Under the pieces are notes generated by a model. That model saw only the letters and a program-made list of their open reading frames with translations. It made no database searches and was not told where the DNA came from. This document shows, piece by piece, positions 13,920 through 20,351 of a stretch of 25,970 nucleotides of DNA; position 1 is the first letter of the stretch, and every line of letters starts with the position of its first letter. The position numbers were made by a program, and so were the translations under genes. The stretch is from a virus, in IMG/VR virus record IMGVR_UViG_3300025879_001295, positions 1 to 25,970 of that record; one strand, 5' to 3'.

Positions 13920-14304
13920 CGCGGTTATCCCACGGTGCGTTTTCATAGCATCCAGCCGGTAGTTTATCTTTGTAATTTACTCCGGCTTCAAATCCATTTT
14001 CTGTCTTTTTAATATAAGAACTTTCAAAAGGCATTTCTCTAGGCTTTCCCCAGCAGCGGTTTAAACTTTGTCCTGGTACTCTATACCGAGGATTATGCTT
14101 AAGAAAATCCCGCAGCTCATCTAGCTTAGCTTCATTCATCATTACTCTATAATCACTATGACATGCAGCAGCCTCAGAAAAATCATACTCGTCAAATTTC
14201 TCGACCGAGTATTCATATGTTTCAAGACAAGCTTTCATGACGTCATTTGAATCTGCAGCTGCAGAGTATGACAACATAAAAAATAGCGTAATGACCGATT
14301 TCAT
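13909..14304 (-). CDS. Exported periplasmic protein of unknown function
   Basis: 131 residues. The signal peptide is MKSVITLFFMLSYSAAADSN with cleavage probably after SAAA. The mature part has four cysteines (in KACLET, AAACHS, NRCWG, AGCYEN) that could form two disulfides in the periplasm. GAGGAA ribosome site; the start overlaps the upstream gene stop by 4 nt. Not recognised. Confidence 0.65.
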   Translation of the reverse strand: MKSVITLFFMLSYSAAADSNDVMKACLETYEYSVEKFDEYDFSEAAACHSDYRVMMNEAKLDELRDFLKHNPRYRVPGQSLNRCWGKPREMPFESSYIKKTENGFEAGVNYKDKLPAGCYENAPWDNRDEK

Positions 14305-14576
14305 TTTTCCTCTAGTTCTTCGATTCGCTTTTCAAGCTCGTCGATTTTCTTTGTGACGTGTGGATACTTCTTTCTCCATGCGTCAGTTGGTTGTTCAAGC
14401 CAGGTCCATCCGTATCTTGCAACAAGATAATCCACGGCCAAATCGAACTTAGCATATCCCCATAGGCCTATTCTAGTTGTGCTCAGATAAGCCAATACGA
14501 CTGCACCAAGAATAGATCCACCAATTGCAGTGTAGATCCATAGTGTGTCATCAAACATTCTTGCAATCATATCCAT
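14301..14576 (-). CDS. Membrane protein with C-terminal coiled coil
   Basis: 91 residues. One membrane helix at about 12-31 (LWIYTAIGGSILGAVVLAYL), a central amphipathic region with many aromatics (YGWTWLEQPTDAWRKKYP), and a Glu/Lys coiled coil (KKIDELEKRIEELEEK). I recognise the overall pattern as a small protein conserved in marine T4-like phages. A holin-like or lysis-regulating role is possible but unproven. Confidence 0.65.
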   Translation of the reverse strand: MDMIARMFDDTLWIYTAIGGSILGAVVLAYLSTTRIGLWGYAKFDLAVDYLVARYGWTWLEQPTDAWRKKYPHVTKKIDELEKRIEELEEK

Positions 14577-14711
14577 TTAATTATCCGTTCTCATCTTTTG
14601 TGATAGTTGGTCAGCAGCTTCTCTTAAAACCTGGGCTTTACGCAGCTGCTGTTGGGTCTCTAGCTCACGTGCCATATCGTGTAGCTTAATTATTAGCTCA
14701 TCGTCAGTCAT
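14577..14711 (-). CDS. Small helical protein between lipase and membrane gene
   Basis: 44 residues, all helical and charged (MTDDELIIKLHDMARELETQ, then QQLRKAQVLREAADQLSQKM). The start shares its A with the lipase stop (TAATG), and it ends one base before the downstream ATG, so it is tightly packed in the operon. Unknown function. Confidence 0.55.
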   Translation of the reverse strand: MTDDELIIKLHDMARELETQQQLRKAQVLREAADQLSQKMRTDN

Positions 14712-15430
14712 TACATGCCCTTCGTGAATTTCACGTAGTTAGCCATACCATGATCCATCGCACCATCCAATAAACCTGAGCGATACCCACGCCACTTGTC
14801 TTTGATTGCCTGCCATGTAGTGAGTTTACGGATATTGCCATAGAAGTTGATATACTGTAAAACTCCGTGGTGTTTATAACCCATTAGCCACAGCGGAACC
14901 TTTGTAACGATATCGTTGTTATTCACGAATCTCATATGTGGAGTTGCGATGTGCTTAACAAACTTACGTGTGCCCACCCGTGGAGAACCAAAGGTTGTAA
15001 GCTGTTTAACTGATGTATATTCCTCAAAGCGAGAAGTGGCTACTGTAGCCATTGCCGCACCAAGTGAATGACCCGTGATATAGAATGTTTTTGAATCATG
15101 GCCTTTTCCATGATGAGCTACGATTTCAGTCCATATGTTATCAAGCTCACCTCTAAAACCCGAATGAACCAAACCGTGTGTCATTGCACCACGCGGAATA
15201 GCATTCAGGTCTGCCAGAACATCAGACAATTCATCCGGCTCTGTACCGCGAAATGCCAACACGTATTCGGTTTTGTTCCAGAATGCATGACACTGTGCTC
15301 CGTCATTTTCAAAGAACTTATGGCCAGTAAACCCAAGAGGTCGACCTCTTTCTTTTGCCTTTGGACCGTCTAAGTAAGCGATCTCGGCAAGTTGGGCCAT
15401 AACGTGGCATACATTTCTCATAGGTTTCAT
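14711..15430 (-). CDS. Class 3 lipase-like alpha/beta hydrolase
   Basis: 239 residues. The nucleophile elbow is TGHSLGAA with S122; D173 in NNNDIVTKVP is the likely acid and H188 or H227 the base. AFRGTEPDELSDVLADLN before it is the lipase_3 oxyanion strand. The family hydrolyses acylglycerols or phospholipids. No clear signal peptide is present, so it may act from inside at lysis, or be a virion or superinfection factor; the setting among envelope proteins favours membrane damage at lysis. AGGAGAAACCT ribosome site. Confidence 0.85.
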   Translation of the reverse strand: MKPMRNVCHVMAQLAEIAYLDGPKAKERGRPLGFTGHKFFENDGAQCHAFWNKTEYVLAFRGTEPDELSDVLADLNAIPRGAMTHGLVHSGFRGELDNIWTEIVAHHGKGHDSKTFYITGHSLGAAMATVATSRFEEYTSVKQLTTFGSPRVGTRKFVKHIATPHMRFVNNNDIVTKVPLWLMGYKHHGVLQYINFYGNIRKLTTWQAIKDKWRGYRSGLLDGAMDHGMANYVKFTKGM

Positions 15431-15439
15431 AGGTTTCTC

Positions 15440-15859
15440 CTAGTTTTCGAAACTATTACTCTGTTGTGAGTTAAGCCTTCTTAGTGCTTCTAGTTCTTCT
15501 TGCAACCTCAGTACCTCAAGTCTTTTCTTACGTAGCTCAAGTTGATACAGTGAGTTGCAGTTAATTCTTTCTCTTGGTTTATCGAGTGGTATTACGATTC
15601 TAGCAAATACCCCAATATCTTTTGATTGATTTCCATAGCTGCCGCTAAATGGGGTGTCGGCATTATCAATAATACCTGTCACGCCAAACTCAAGTTGTGT
15701 TGCTCCACCAATTGCGTTTTTGCAGTCTAGATCTCCGGACCTAATACTATCTTGTCCATACGACGAAGGTGCAGATGGCATTTGCAGACCTAGTGATGTA
15801 GATTCAGCCACAGCTTCGGTGGCGAATATCATCATCAAAGGTATCAATAGTTTTTTCAT
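15440..15859 (-). CDS. Conserved exported phage protein with C-terminal coiled coil
   Basis: 139 residues. Signal peptide MKKLLIPLMMIFATEAVAES; then a beta-rich domain with one conserved-looking Cys pair (DLDCKNAIGG and RINCNSLYQL) and a Leu-rich coiled coil at the end (RKKRLEVLRLQEELEALRRL). The sequence pattern GQDSIRSGDLDCKNAIGGAT is familiar from T4-like marine phages, where no function is known. It would be periplasmic or outer-membrane attached. Confidence 0.7.
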   Translation of the reverse strand: MKKLLIPLMMIFATEAVAESTSLGLQMPSAPSSYGQDSIRSGDLDCKNAIGGATQLEFGVTGIIDNADTPFSGSYGNQSKDIGVFARIVIPLDKPRERINCNSLYQLELRKKRLEVLRLQEELEALRRLNSQQSNSFEN

Positions 15860-15865
15860 ATCATA

Positions 15866-16252
15866 TTACTCACTTTTAAACTTCGAGCATATTTTAGATG
15901 ATATAGCTGCCCGACTAATATTTTCTTTCCTCACCTTAGACCTAGAACACACATATACCGCCCTAGGTACGTCGTCTTTGTGTATATACAGGTCAAACGT
16001 AACTTTGCTAAGATACTTAATTTTGACAATATTATATGAAGTTACAAAAGGAACTGGATTGAAGTCTTTATCGAATACTGCAATCTCATAGTATTCCACA
16101 TCTGCTCTTTTGTTGAACATTTCCATAGTAGTCTTAACCACATTAGGAAGATGCGAAATAGTCAATTTGGGATAAGTTGGTGTCATCTCGTGAGCCGATA
16201 CGACCGACGAAGACAACACCAACATTACCGTTATCATAAATGATTTAATCAT
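15866..16252 (-). CDS. Exported protein, possibly a pilus-chaperone-like fold
   Basis: 128 residues. Signal peptide MIKSFMITVMLVLSSSVVSA. The mature part is beta-rich (EYYEIAVFDKDFNPVPFVTS, KIKYLSKVTFDLYIHKDDVP) with two C-terminal cysteines. The strand pattern followed by a pilin-like neighbour gene suggests an immunoglobulin-like chaperone or carrier, but there is no diagnostic motif. Transcribed just after the pilin-like gene (16-nt gap). Confidence 0.5.
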   Translation of the reverse strand: MIKSFMITVMLVLSSSVVSAHEMTPTYPKLTISHLPNVVKTTMEMFNKRADVEYYEIAVFDKDFNPVPFVTSYNIVKIKYLSKVTFDLYIHKDDVPRAVYVCSRSKVRKENISRAAISSKICSKFKSE

Positions 16253-16267
16253 ATTATAAATGCTTCT

Positions 16268-16777
16268 TTATTTTGCGATGCATTCAGCAACGACCATAGC
16301 GGTATAGTTGCCACCTGGGAAAGCTTTGTCGCCACCCATTTTTGCTTCAGATGCAGTCTTAAACCAGGTTGAACCTGTTGCAGACATTTCATAACGAGTA
16401 GTCATATCCGTTACAACTTTAGAAGTCTCGTATGTACCCATGCCAGTAGCATCAGACACAGCAGAAACCTCGGTTGAACCAGTCCATGTTACAGCGTCAG
16501 GCAAAATAGGTGAAGATGAAAATTCACTTGGAGCTGTAATGCTTACATAGTAAGCATTTGCTAATGAAACATCTACACGAATAGAGGCATCTAGGCCACC
16601 ATCAGTTGGTGCTGTAGTAAGAGTGTATGCGTTAGGGTTACCATACACACCGGGCTGATCTGTTTGGATGACACAACGTGACTGAACTGTACCGGTAATC
16701 GGAACATTCTCAGCCTGTGCCTGGATGCCAGACGTTCCCAAAAGGGCTGCGCTGACAATAAGTGTTTTCTTGAACAT
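16268..16777 (-). CDS. Exported pilin-like (spore coat U/fimbrial-type) protein
   Basis: 169 residues. Signal peptide MFKKTLIVSAALLGTSGIQA. Mature part: a first strand GTVQSRCVIQTDQPGVYG, many Ser/Thr-rich beta strands, and a last strand NYTAMVVAECIAK with the second Cys, as in chaperone-usher pilins and spore-coat U domains, where the two cysteines pair. The expected place is the periplasm or the cell or virion surface. AGGAGAACAAAG ribosome site. Why a phage makes this is unknown; it might alter the host surface. Confidence 0.6.
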   Translation of the reverse strand: MFKKTLIVSAALLGTSGIQAQAENVPITGTVQSRCVIQTDQPGVYGNPNAYTLTTAPTDGGLDASIRVDVSLANAYYVSITAPSEFSSSPILPDAVTWTGSTEVSAVSDATGMGTYETSKVVTDMTTRYEMSATGSTWFKTASEAKMGGDKAFPGGNYTAMVVAECIAK

Positions 16778-16810
16778 CTTTGTTCTCCTAAGTTGGGGTT
16801 TATGTGTTCA

Positions 16811-17722
16811 TCATTTATTATACTGCTCGTCAATCATTTGCTCGTGCAGTAGTTGTTGTGCGAGGCCATTACGCAGTCCGTTATTGCTATCTGGAAGTTG
16901 TTTATCTTGTAGCACAATGGTATCAGTATATGTGCCGCCTGATATTCTGGCAGCGTAGTAAGTATTCATGTTCGTAGAAGCATTAATTGATTCGAGTATC
17001 TGTGCAACTACAAATGATTGAGCAAACAACTCAGAATTATCTACTGCTGATAGGGCTTTTTCAAGTCTATTTTCACGATCCTCTTTTTCTTCTGCTTCTT
17101 CCTCGGCGAGTTCTTCTTCGCTCTTTTTATCTTTATCTTCGTCGTCGATTAGTTCACCATCAACGTTACGATCTAGTGTGACATTCTCATCGGATACTGT
17201 GTCATATAGAGAGGCCAAGTCAACCTCAGGAATATCCGGAACTGGAACTCTGTATCCTGGGCAGTTTGGATCGTACTGAGTGTCATAGCAAGGGTCGACC
17301 TTATACGTATAAATTACAGTAGCATCTGATACTGAACCATCACCCTCAGTTACAATAGAACCATCACCCCATGCAGCCCGAGGTATGCCTGGTATGACTG
17401 GAACATTTTTGTTAATCTGTGTTCCACCCAGTGAGCCAGGTTCCCACGAATCTGTTTCTCTAAATATGTACCCACTTCCAAGTGCATTCTCGTTTTGTAC
17501 ATGGACGTCTACAGAATCATCAACTTCTTTTTGGATCGTATAGCTATAGATCACACCGTTAATGTCTAAACCAGGTGGTTCAGGCAATACGTTGCCCATC
17601 GACCAGCTTAAACCAGTCGATGCAGCGTTACCCGTATATCCGTAGTATGGCGTTATACTATCAGAATAAGAGTAAGAGGGCGACAATACCGCCAATGCCA
17701 AAAGTAGCTTTTTCTTCAACAC
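16811..17722 (-). CDS. Large exported conserved phage protein
   Basis: 303 residues, starting at GTG (17722); no ATG is available near the signal peptide LKKKLLLALAVLSPSYSYSD. Residues 20-175 form a beta-rich domain with SITPYYGYTGNAASTGLSWS and DPCYDTQYDPNCPGYRVPVP, then a very acidic linker (DEDKDKKSEEELAEEEAEEK), and a C-terminal helical part. I know the N-terminal pattern from marine T4-like phages, without function. Its first 62 nt overlap the previous gene in another frame. Periplasmic or envelope-attached by signal. Confidence 0.7.
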   Translation of the reverse strand: MLKKKLLLALAVLSPSYSYSDSITPYYGYTGNAASTGLSWSMGNVLPEPPGLDINGVIYSYTIQKEVDDSVDVHVQNENALGSGYIFRETDSWEPGSLGGTQINKNVPVIPGIPRAAWGDGSIVTEGDGSVSDATVIYTYKVDPCYDTQYDPNCPGYRVPVPDIPEVDLASLYDTVSDENVTLDRNVDGELIDDEDKDKKSEEELAEEEAEEKEDRENRLEKALSAVDNSELFAQSFVVAQILESINASTNMNTYYAARISGGTYTDTIVLQDKQLPDSNNGLRNGLAQQLLHEQMIDEQYNK

Positions 17723-18206
17723 TTAGTTTATCCGATTGTTCTAGTTCACGACGAGTTGTTTCTACGTGGGTTTCCCAGCCAAGTTTGGCCGATTCACCAA
17801 TCTGTCCGTTGTATGGACATGGAGTTCCGGCATGCATCATAGCATCAAAAACCTTTTGGTCCTGACACATAACAGATACCGCGGCCACTTTCATGCCCAT
17901 ATCATACATTACCTTTGCGTTCTTAAGGCGGATACAGTTTTCTTCGGTAAACGTAGTACCGGCCGAAATGCCCAGGATCTGGGTTTGAACTGCACCTGCA
18001 ACGCCGATAGTACATAGATCACTATTGTTACCGCCACTGAACTGCGGTGATATCGCGCTTGGGGGTGGTTGGTTGATGGTCGTTTCCATCTGCCCATTTG
18101 ATGTAATGGTGCTGTTGGTTGTTGAGTCAGTCACAATTGGCTCTGCGGCCAAAGTCATAGGTGTAAAAATAATTAAACCAGCAACGAGTGCTAGCCGTTT
18201 AATCAT
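17661..18206 (-). CDS. Exported conserved phage protein, first gene of the late envelope operon
   Basis: 181 residues from the ATG at 18206, chosen because GGAGAA lies 8-9 nt upstream and the signal peptide MIKRLALVAGLIIFTPMTLA begins there. The mature part has INQPPPSAISPQFSGGNNSD and SDLCTIGVAGAVQTQILGIS blocks and CQDQKVFDAMMHAGTPCPYN, conserved in T4-like marine phages (recollection), four Cys in all, and a hydrophobic C-terminal tail GIGGIVALLLLF that may insert in a membrane. A late promoter is 35 nt upstream of the ATG. Confidence 0.72.
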   Translation of the reverse strand: MIKRLALVAGLIIFTPMTLAAEPIVTDSTTNSTITSNGQMETTINQPPPSAISPQFSGGNNSDLCTIGVAGAVQTQILGISAGTTFTEENCIRLKNAKVMYDMGMKVAAVSVMCQDQKVFDAMMHAGTPCPYNGQIGESAKLGWETHVETTRRELEQSDKLSVEEKATFGIGGIVALLLLF

Positions 18207-18240
18207 ACCATGTTCTCCATATTTTATCATAATACTTGAC

Positions 18241-18248
18241 TATTTATA
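18241..18248 (-). promoter_or_regulatory. T4-type late promoter of the envelope operon
   Basis: TATTTATA on the plus strand, so TATAAATA on the minus strand, start near 18235. It is the only late box found upstream of the 5-kb minus-strand operon, and it lies back to back with the early promoter of the tmRNA. Confidence 0.75.
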
Positions 18249-18258
18249 CAATTAGGGG

Positions 18259-18287
18259 TTTACAAAATCGGAAAAGTGTGTTATAAT
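18259..18287 (+). promoter_or_regulatory. Early promoter of the tmRNA
   Basis: -35 TTTACA at 18259-18264 in GGGTTTACAAAAT, 17-bp spacer, -10 TATAAT at 18282-18287. It matches the T4 early consensus better than the TGTACA group. Expected start near 18294. Confidence 0.8.
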
Positions 18288-18352
18288 TAAAGAGTTACGT
18301 TGATGGGGGAGAGAGTATACCAGATTCTCTTTCTTGATATATAATTTGTTAG

Positions 18353-18409
18353 CGTTGAAGCAACGTAGACACATTCTGGACCTGGGGGCAGTACCCAGCA
18401 GCTCCACCA
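18353..18409 (+). ncRNA. tmRNA acceptor piece (3' tRNA-like half)
   Basis: Contains hairpin CGTTG-AAG-CAACG (18353-18365), a T arm CTGGG/CCCAG (82-86 with 94-98 of 18300) with loop GGCAGTA, acceptor strand CAGCTCC, then A and encoded CCA. The GGGGGCAGTACCC T-arm is typical of alphaproteobacterial tmRNA. The 5' end of the mature piece is uncertain and may lie further upstream, near 18310-18345. Confidence 0.8.
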
Positions 18410-18521
18410 TAAACACACTAGGTTTGAAATATAACCTCTCTTTCCCGAGATGATAACTCGATATAGAGGACCTAGAAATAGGGTAAAGAATAAGAGTGCT
18501 AGTGTGTTTTTGTTGTAGCTG
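18399..18521 (+). repeat. Pre-tmRNA spacer hairpin 1
   Basis: 23-nt arms 18399-18421 and 18499-18521, 20 of 23 positions complementary. The left arm contains the tmRNA acceptor strand and CCA. The loop holds nested stems CGAG/CTCG and CCTCT/AGAGG. Confidence 0.75.
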
Positions 18522-18628
18522 CGACCCCACCATAGATACACTAGCGTCTTTTGAGAGTAATAGGTCTCTGGGACAGTCTTAGGATCCTCCCTTTGTTCTC
18601 GCTAGTGTATCTTTGATGGGGTCGCAGC
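18518..18628 (+). repeat. Pre-tmRNA spacer hairpin 2
   Basis: 29-nt arms 18518-18546 and 18600-18628, 27 of 29 complementary; the only mismatches are C-A and T-T. Contains CACCATAGATACACT at 18528-18542 and GTGTATCTTTGATGGGG at 18605-18621; loop of 53 nt. Confidence 0.85.
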
Positions 18629-18713
18629 TTCACCATAGATACACTTGAGCGGTTGGCCTAGTGTAAGTAAGAACTCGAAAGAGAATAGACTTGGGTGTAT
18701 CTTTGATGGGGCT
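18626..18713 (+). repeat. Pre-tmRNA spacer hairpin 3
   Basis: 24-nt arms 18626-18649 and 18690-18713, complementary with five G-U pairs and the same C-A and T-T mismatches as hairpin 2. The right arm contains the 5' acceptor strand of the coding piece, so it competes with the tRNA-like acceptor stem. The loop has a CTC-GAAA-GAG stem with a GNRA tetraloop. Confidence 0.75.
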
Positions 18714-18871
18714 GAAATAGGATCGACAGGTGTGAAGATGAAGTGGAGTTAACCGGATGATCGCGTATAGATCAATTAAACTAAATGCAAACGATAACTT
18801 TGCTCCATCTGAGTTCGCTCTAGCAGCGTAACCACAGGGGGTTGGTCACTTACCTAGCAACAGAAAAGTGA
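18708..18871 (+). ncRNA. tmRNA coding piece with tag ANDNFAPSEFALAA
   Basis: Starts GGGGCTGAAATAGGATCGAC, like the universal tmRNA 5' end (GGGGCTGATTCTGGATTCGAC). The resume codon is probably GCA at 18787, giving the tag to TAA at 18829-18831. After the tag, GTTG(18841-18844)/CAAC(18858-18861) and GTCACTT/AAGTGAC (18845-18851 and 18865-18871) interleave as an H-type pseudoknot, a PK2-like element. The ALAA end is the kind recognised by ClpXP-type proteases. Confidence 0.85.
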
Positions 18872-18901
18872 CATTTATTTTCAAAAAAGCTAAAATAACT
18901 G

Positions 18902-18930
18902 TGTACAAACGGTTTCTGGTGTGGTATATT
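18902..18930 (+). promoter_or_regulatory. Early promoter, cassette type
   Basis: -35 TGTACA 18902-18907 in AACTGTGTACAAAC, 17-bp spacer with TGTGG before -10 TATATT 18925-18930. An A-rich tract (CAAAAAAGCTAAAATAACT) lies upstream, like an UP element. Confidence 0.85.
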
Positions 18931-18962
18931 GATTACATAAGATGATTGATGGAGAGAATATC

Positions 18963-19241
18963 ATGTTTAAGTTTGAAAACACTGCTAAAATCGAAGACGT
19001 AATCAAAGCCTATGACTTTGACCCAAAGATGACACGCTCAATTGGTGAGCAAGATCGTTACATCCAAGGTTCTGTTATTGCAAAAGGCACAACACCAGGT
19101 GGCTACGAAGGCTACACTATTCTGATCACCGAAGACTCTGGTAAAACAGAAGGTGGTCGTGTAGGCGATACTGGCTACGTACCTTTTGAAGTTAGCTTCA
19201 TGGAATATGACGAACGCATTGAAGTGATGGAGGCAGCATGA
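18963..19241 (+). CDS. Early protein of unknown function
   Basis: 92 residues from ATG 18963; the upstream in-frame ATG at 18942 would include the ribosome site (GATGGAGAG) and is not the start. Central segment GSVIAKGTTPGGYEGYTILI is beta-rich, the C-terminus acidic. First gene of a cluster of small early genes and directly behind a strong promoter. Its 3' end overlaps the next ATG by 4 nt. Not recognised. Confidence 0.7.
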   Translation: MFKFENTAKIEDVIKAYDFDPKMTRSIGEQDRYIQGSVIAKGTTPGGYEGYTILITEDSGKTEGGRVGDTGYVPFEVSFMEYDERIEVMEAA

Positions 19242-19456
19242 GCAATCCTATAACAAAAGTCTTAGAAGATCTCAATGAGAAACTTATGGACTATGATACA
19301 GAGATCGCGTACCTCGAAGAGCTGCTGGTAGGCACTAGCGGTCCTGCCGAGGACACAATCAAAGAGCTCGACTCTCTAAGAGCAATGCGACGCCAGGTTC
19401 AGGCAGAATACTCGAAAGCTGCAGAGTCAATATGGAAAGCCAAAGATGAAAATTGA
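19238..19456 (+). CDS. Small coiled-coil protein
   Basis: 72 residues; two antiparallel-type helices (ITKVLEDLNEKLMDYDTEIA YLEELL and IKELDSLRAMRRQVQAEYSK) separated by a GTSGPAED turn, as in a helical hairpin. GGAGGCAGC ribosome site; overlaps the previous gene by 4 nt and the next by 11 nt. Unknown function. Confidence 0.65.
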   Translation: MSNPITKVLEDLNEKLMDYDTEIAYLEELLVGTSGPAEDTIKELDSLRAMRRQVQAEYSKAAESIWKAKDEN

Positions 19457-19682
19457 AGGACTCACTCCGCTTCAGATAGAAATCGCAGATCATCTGTGGT
19501 CTATTGGTACGGTTGATCAGTGTCAGGCTTGGCTTGAAACCTTATCACCAGCCATACGCGATGAGGCGATGGTAGTCATGGAATTAATGATGATGTCGGT
19601 ACTGGATGACATTGTTGATGGGATGACCAGATATCCAGATGCAGATGCTATCATAAAAAAAGTTCAAAAAAAGGCAAAATAA
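19446..19682 (+). CDS. Early protein, helical, unknown function
   Basis: 78 residues. LTPLQIEIADHLWSIGTVDQ, CQAWLETLSPAIRDEAMVVM and an Asp-rich C-terminus ending KKVQKKAK. The opening pattern is familiar from small proteins of marine T4-like phages. The final Lys codons merge into the A-rich upstream element of the next early promoter. Confidence 0.65.
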   Translation: MKIEGLTPLQIEIADHLWSIGTVDQCQAWLETLSPAIRDEAMVVMELMMMSVLDDIVDGMTRYPDADAIIKKVQKKAK

Positions 19683-19705
19683 TTCAAAAAAAGTGAAATT
19701 AACTG

Positions 19706-19734
19706 TGTACAAACCATTTCTAATGTGGTATAAA
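19706..19734 (+). promoter_or_regulatory. Early promoter, cassette type
   Basis: -35 TGTACA 19706-19711, 17-bp spacer ending TGTGG, -10 TATAAA 19729-19734; A-rich CAAAAAAAGTGAAATT upstream. Confidence 0.85.
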
Positions 19735-19766
19735 GGTATCAAGAGATGGTTAATGGAGAGAATATC

Positions 19767-19979
19767 ATGTTGCTTAATAATGGATCAATGATCAAAATGG
19801 ACGTAATCGAAGCTTTCAACAAAGCAGTTGCTAGCGAAGAGAACATCAACACTTCAGGCGGAATCAACTGGAACTTTGTTGATGCTGACCTTAATCTGAA
19901 TCTTGGTGGCTTCTACTCAGCTGATTACTTGTATGAGTGCTTCGAAGTTCTGGTTGATAACTTTTTTTCAAAAAAGTGA
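19767..19979 (+). CDS. Small early protein
   Basis: 70 residues from ATG 19767, preceded by ATGGAGAGAATATC as in the other cassettes; the ATG at 19746 is in the leader. Sequence includes KMDVIEAFNKAVASEENINT and an acidic, aromatic C-terminal half (GGFYSADYLYECFEVLVDNF). It may resemble a degenerate relative of other cassette proteins. No function assigned. Confidence 0.6.
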   Translation: MLLNNGSMIKMDVIEAFNKAVASEENINTSGGINWNFVDADLNLNLGGFYSADYLYECFEVLVDNFFSKK

Positions 19980-19988
19980 AATTAACTG

Positions 19989-20017
19989 TGTACAAACAGT
20001 TTCAACTGTGGTATACT
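19989..20017 (+). promoter_or_regulatory. Early promoter, cassette type
   Basis: -35 TGTACA 19989-19994, 17-bp spacer ending TGTGG, -10 TATACT 20012-20017; A-rich CAAAAAAGTGAAATTAACT upstream. Confidence 0.85.
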
Positions 20018-20049
20018 GTATATACAAAATGAATGATGGAGAGAGAATC

Positions 20050-20130
20050 ATGGCTAAGAGTAAAGAAGATCTTCAAAAAGAAGTAGCAGCTCGGCTTGCA
20101 AGTGAACTGATGGCAAATCTGTTTAAGTAA
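20050..20130 (+). CDS. 26-residue early micro-protein
   Basis: From ATG 20050 with GATGGAGAGAATC upstream: a single amphipathic helix starting MAKSKEDLQKEVAARLASEL and ending MANLFK. It has its own strong promoter and ribosome site, which argues for a real gene despite its size. The longer frame upstream runs through the promoter and is not real. Followed 16 nt later by the next gene. Confidence 0.55.
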   Translation: MAKSKEDLQKEVAARLASELMANLFK

Positions 20131-20146
20131 TAAGGAGAGAGAACCA

Positions 20147-20332
20147 ATGCGTCTGAATATTAAAAAAATCATCGAGCTTCTTGGCTGTTCTGAGCATTTC
20201 GCTAAAAAGGTTGAGTATGAAATCGAGTGTACTGACTTTGACTTCTCAGAAGCTACTGATGCTGAATTCTCAGTTGCCGTTAACTATGCGGTATTTGAAC
20301 TAAATGTAGCGGAATTTATCGTAAAAAAGTGA
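20147..20332 (+). CDS. Small acidic early protein
   Basis: 61 residues, AAGGAGAGAGAACC before the ATG. MRLNIKKIIELLGCSEHFAK resembles the first helices of a helix-turn-helix domain, but the rest is acidic (ECTDFDFSEATDAEFSVAVN) and lacks basic recognition residues. Function unknown. Confidence 0.6.
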   Translation: MRLNIKKIIELLGCSEHFAKKVEYEIECTDFDFSEATDAEFSVAVNYAVFELNVAEFIVKK

Positions 20333-20351
20333 AAAAAAACTAAAATAACTG

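Larger units (their letters stand above)
18294..18871 (+). ncRNA. ssrA: Permuted two-piece tmRNA precursor
   Basis: The order is acceptor piece (ending CCA at 18407-18409), a 298-nt spacer, then the coding piece (from 18708). This is the circular permutation seen in alphaproteobacterial tmRNA. The two tRNA-like ends pair: GGGGCTG (18708-18714) with CAGCTCC (18399-18405), containing the G3-U70 pair that specifies alanine. The tag frame ANDNFAPSEFALAA is followed by TAA. tmRNA rescues stalled ribosomes and tags their products for proteolysis. A phage copy could keep translation going during infection. Precursor ends are estimated from the promoter and the last hairpin. Confidence 0.88.

Noticed and set aside
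18252-18541. Minus-strand frames over the tmRNA acceptor region
   Set aside because: They overlap the tmRNA acceptor piece and its hairpins; no ribosome site or familiar protein sequence.
19903-20049. Upstream extension of the 26-residue gene
   Set aside because: The frame passes through the early promoter and the leader, giving the KxNCVQT string that is only promoter sequence.
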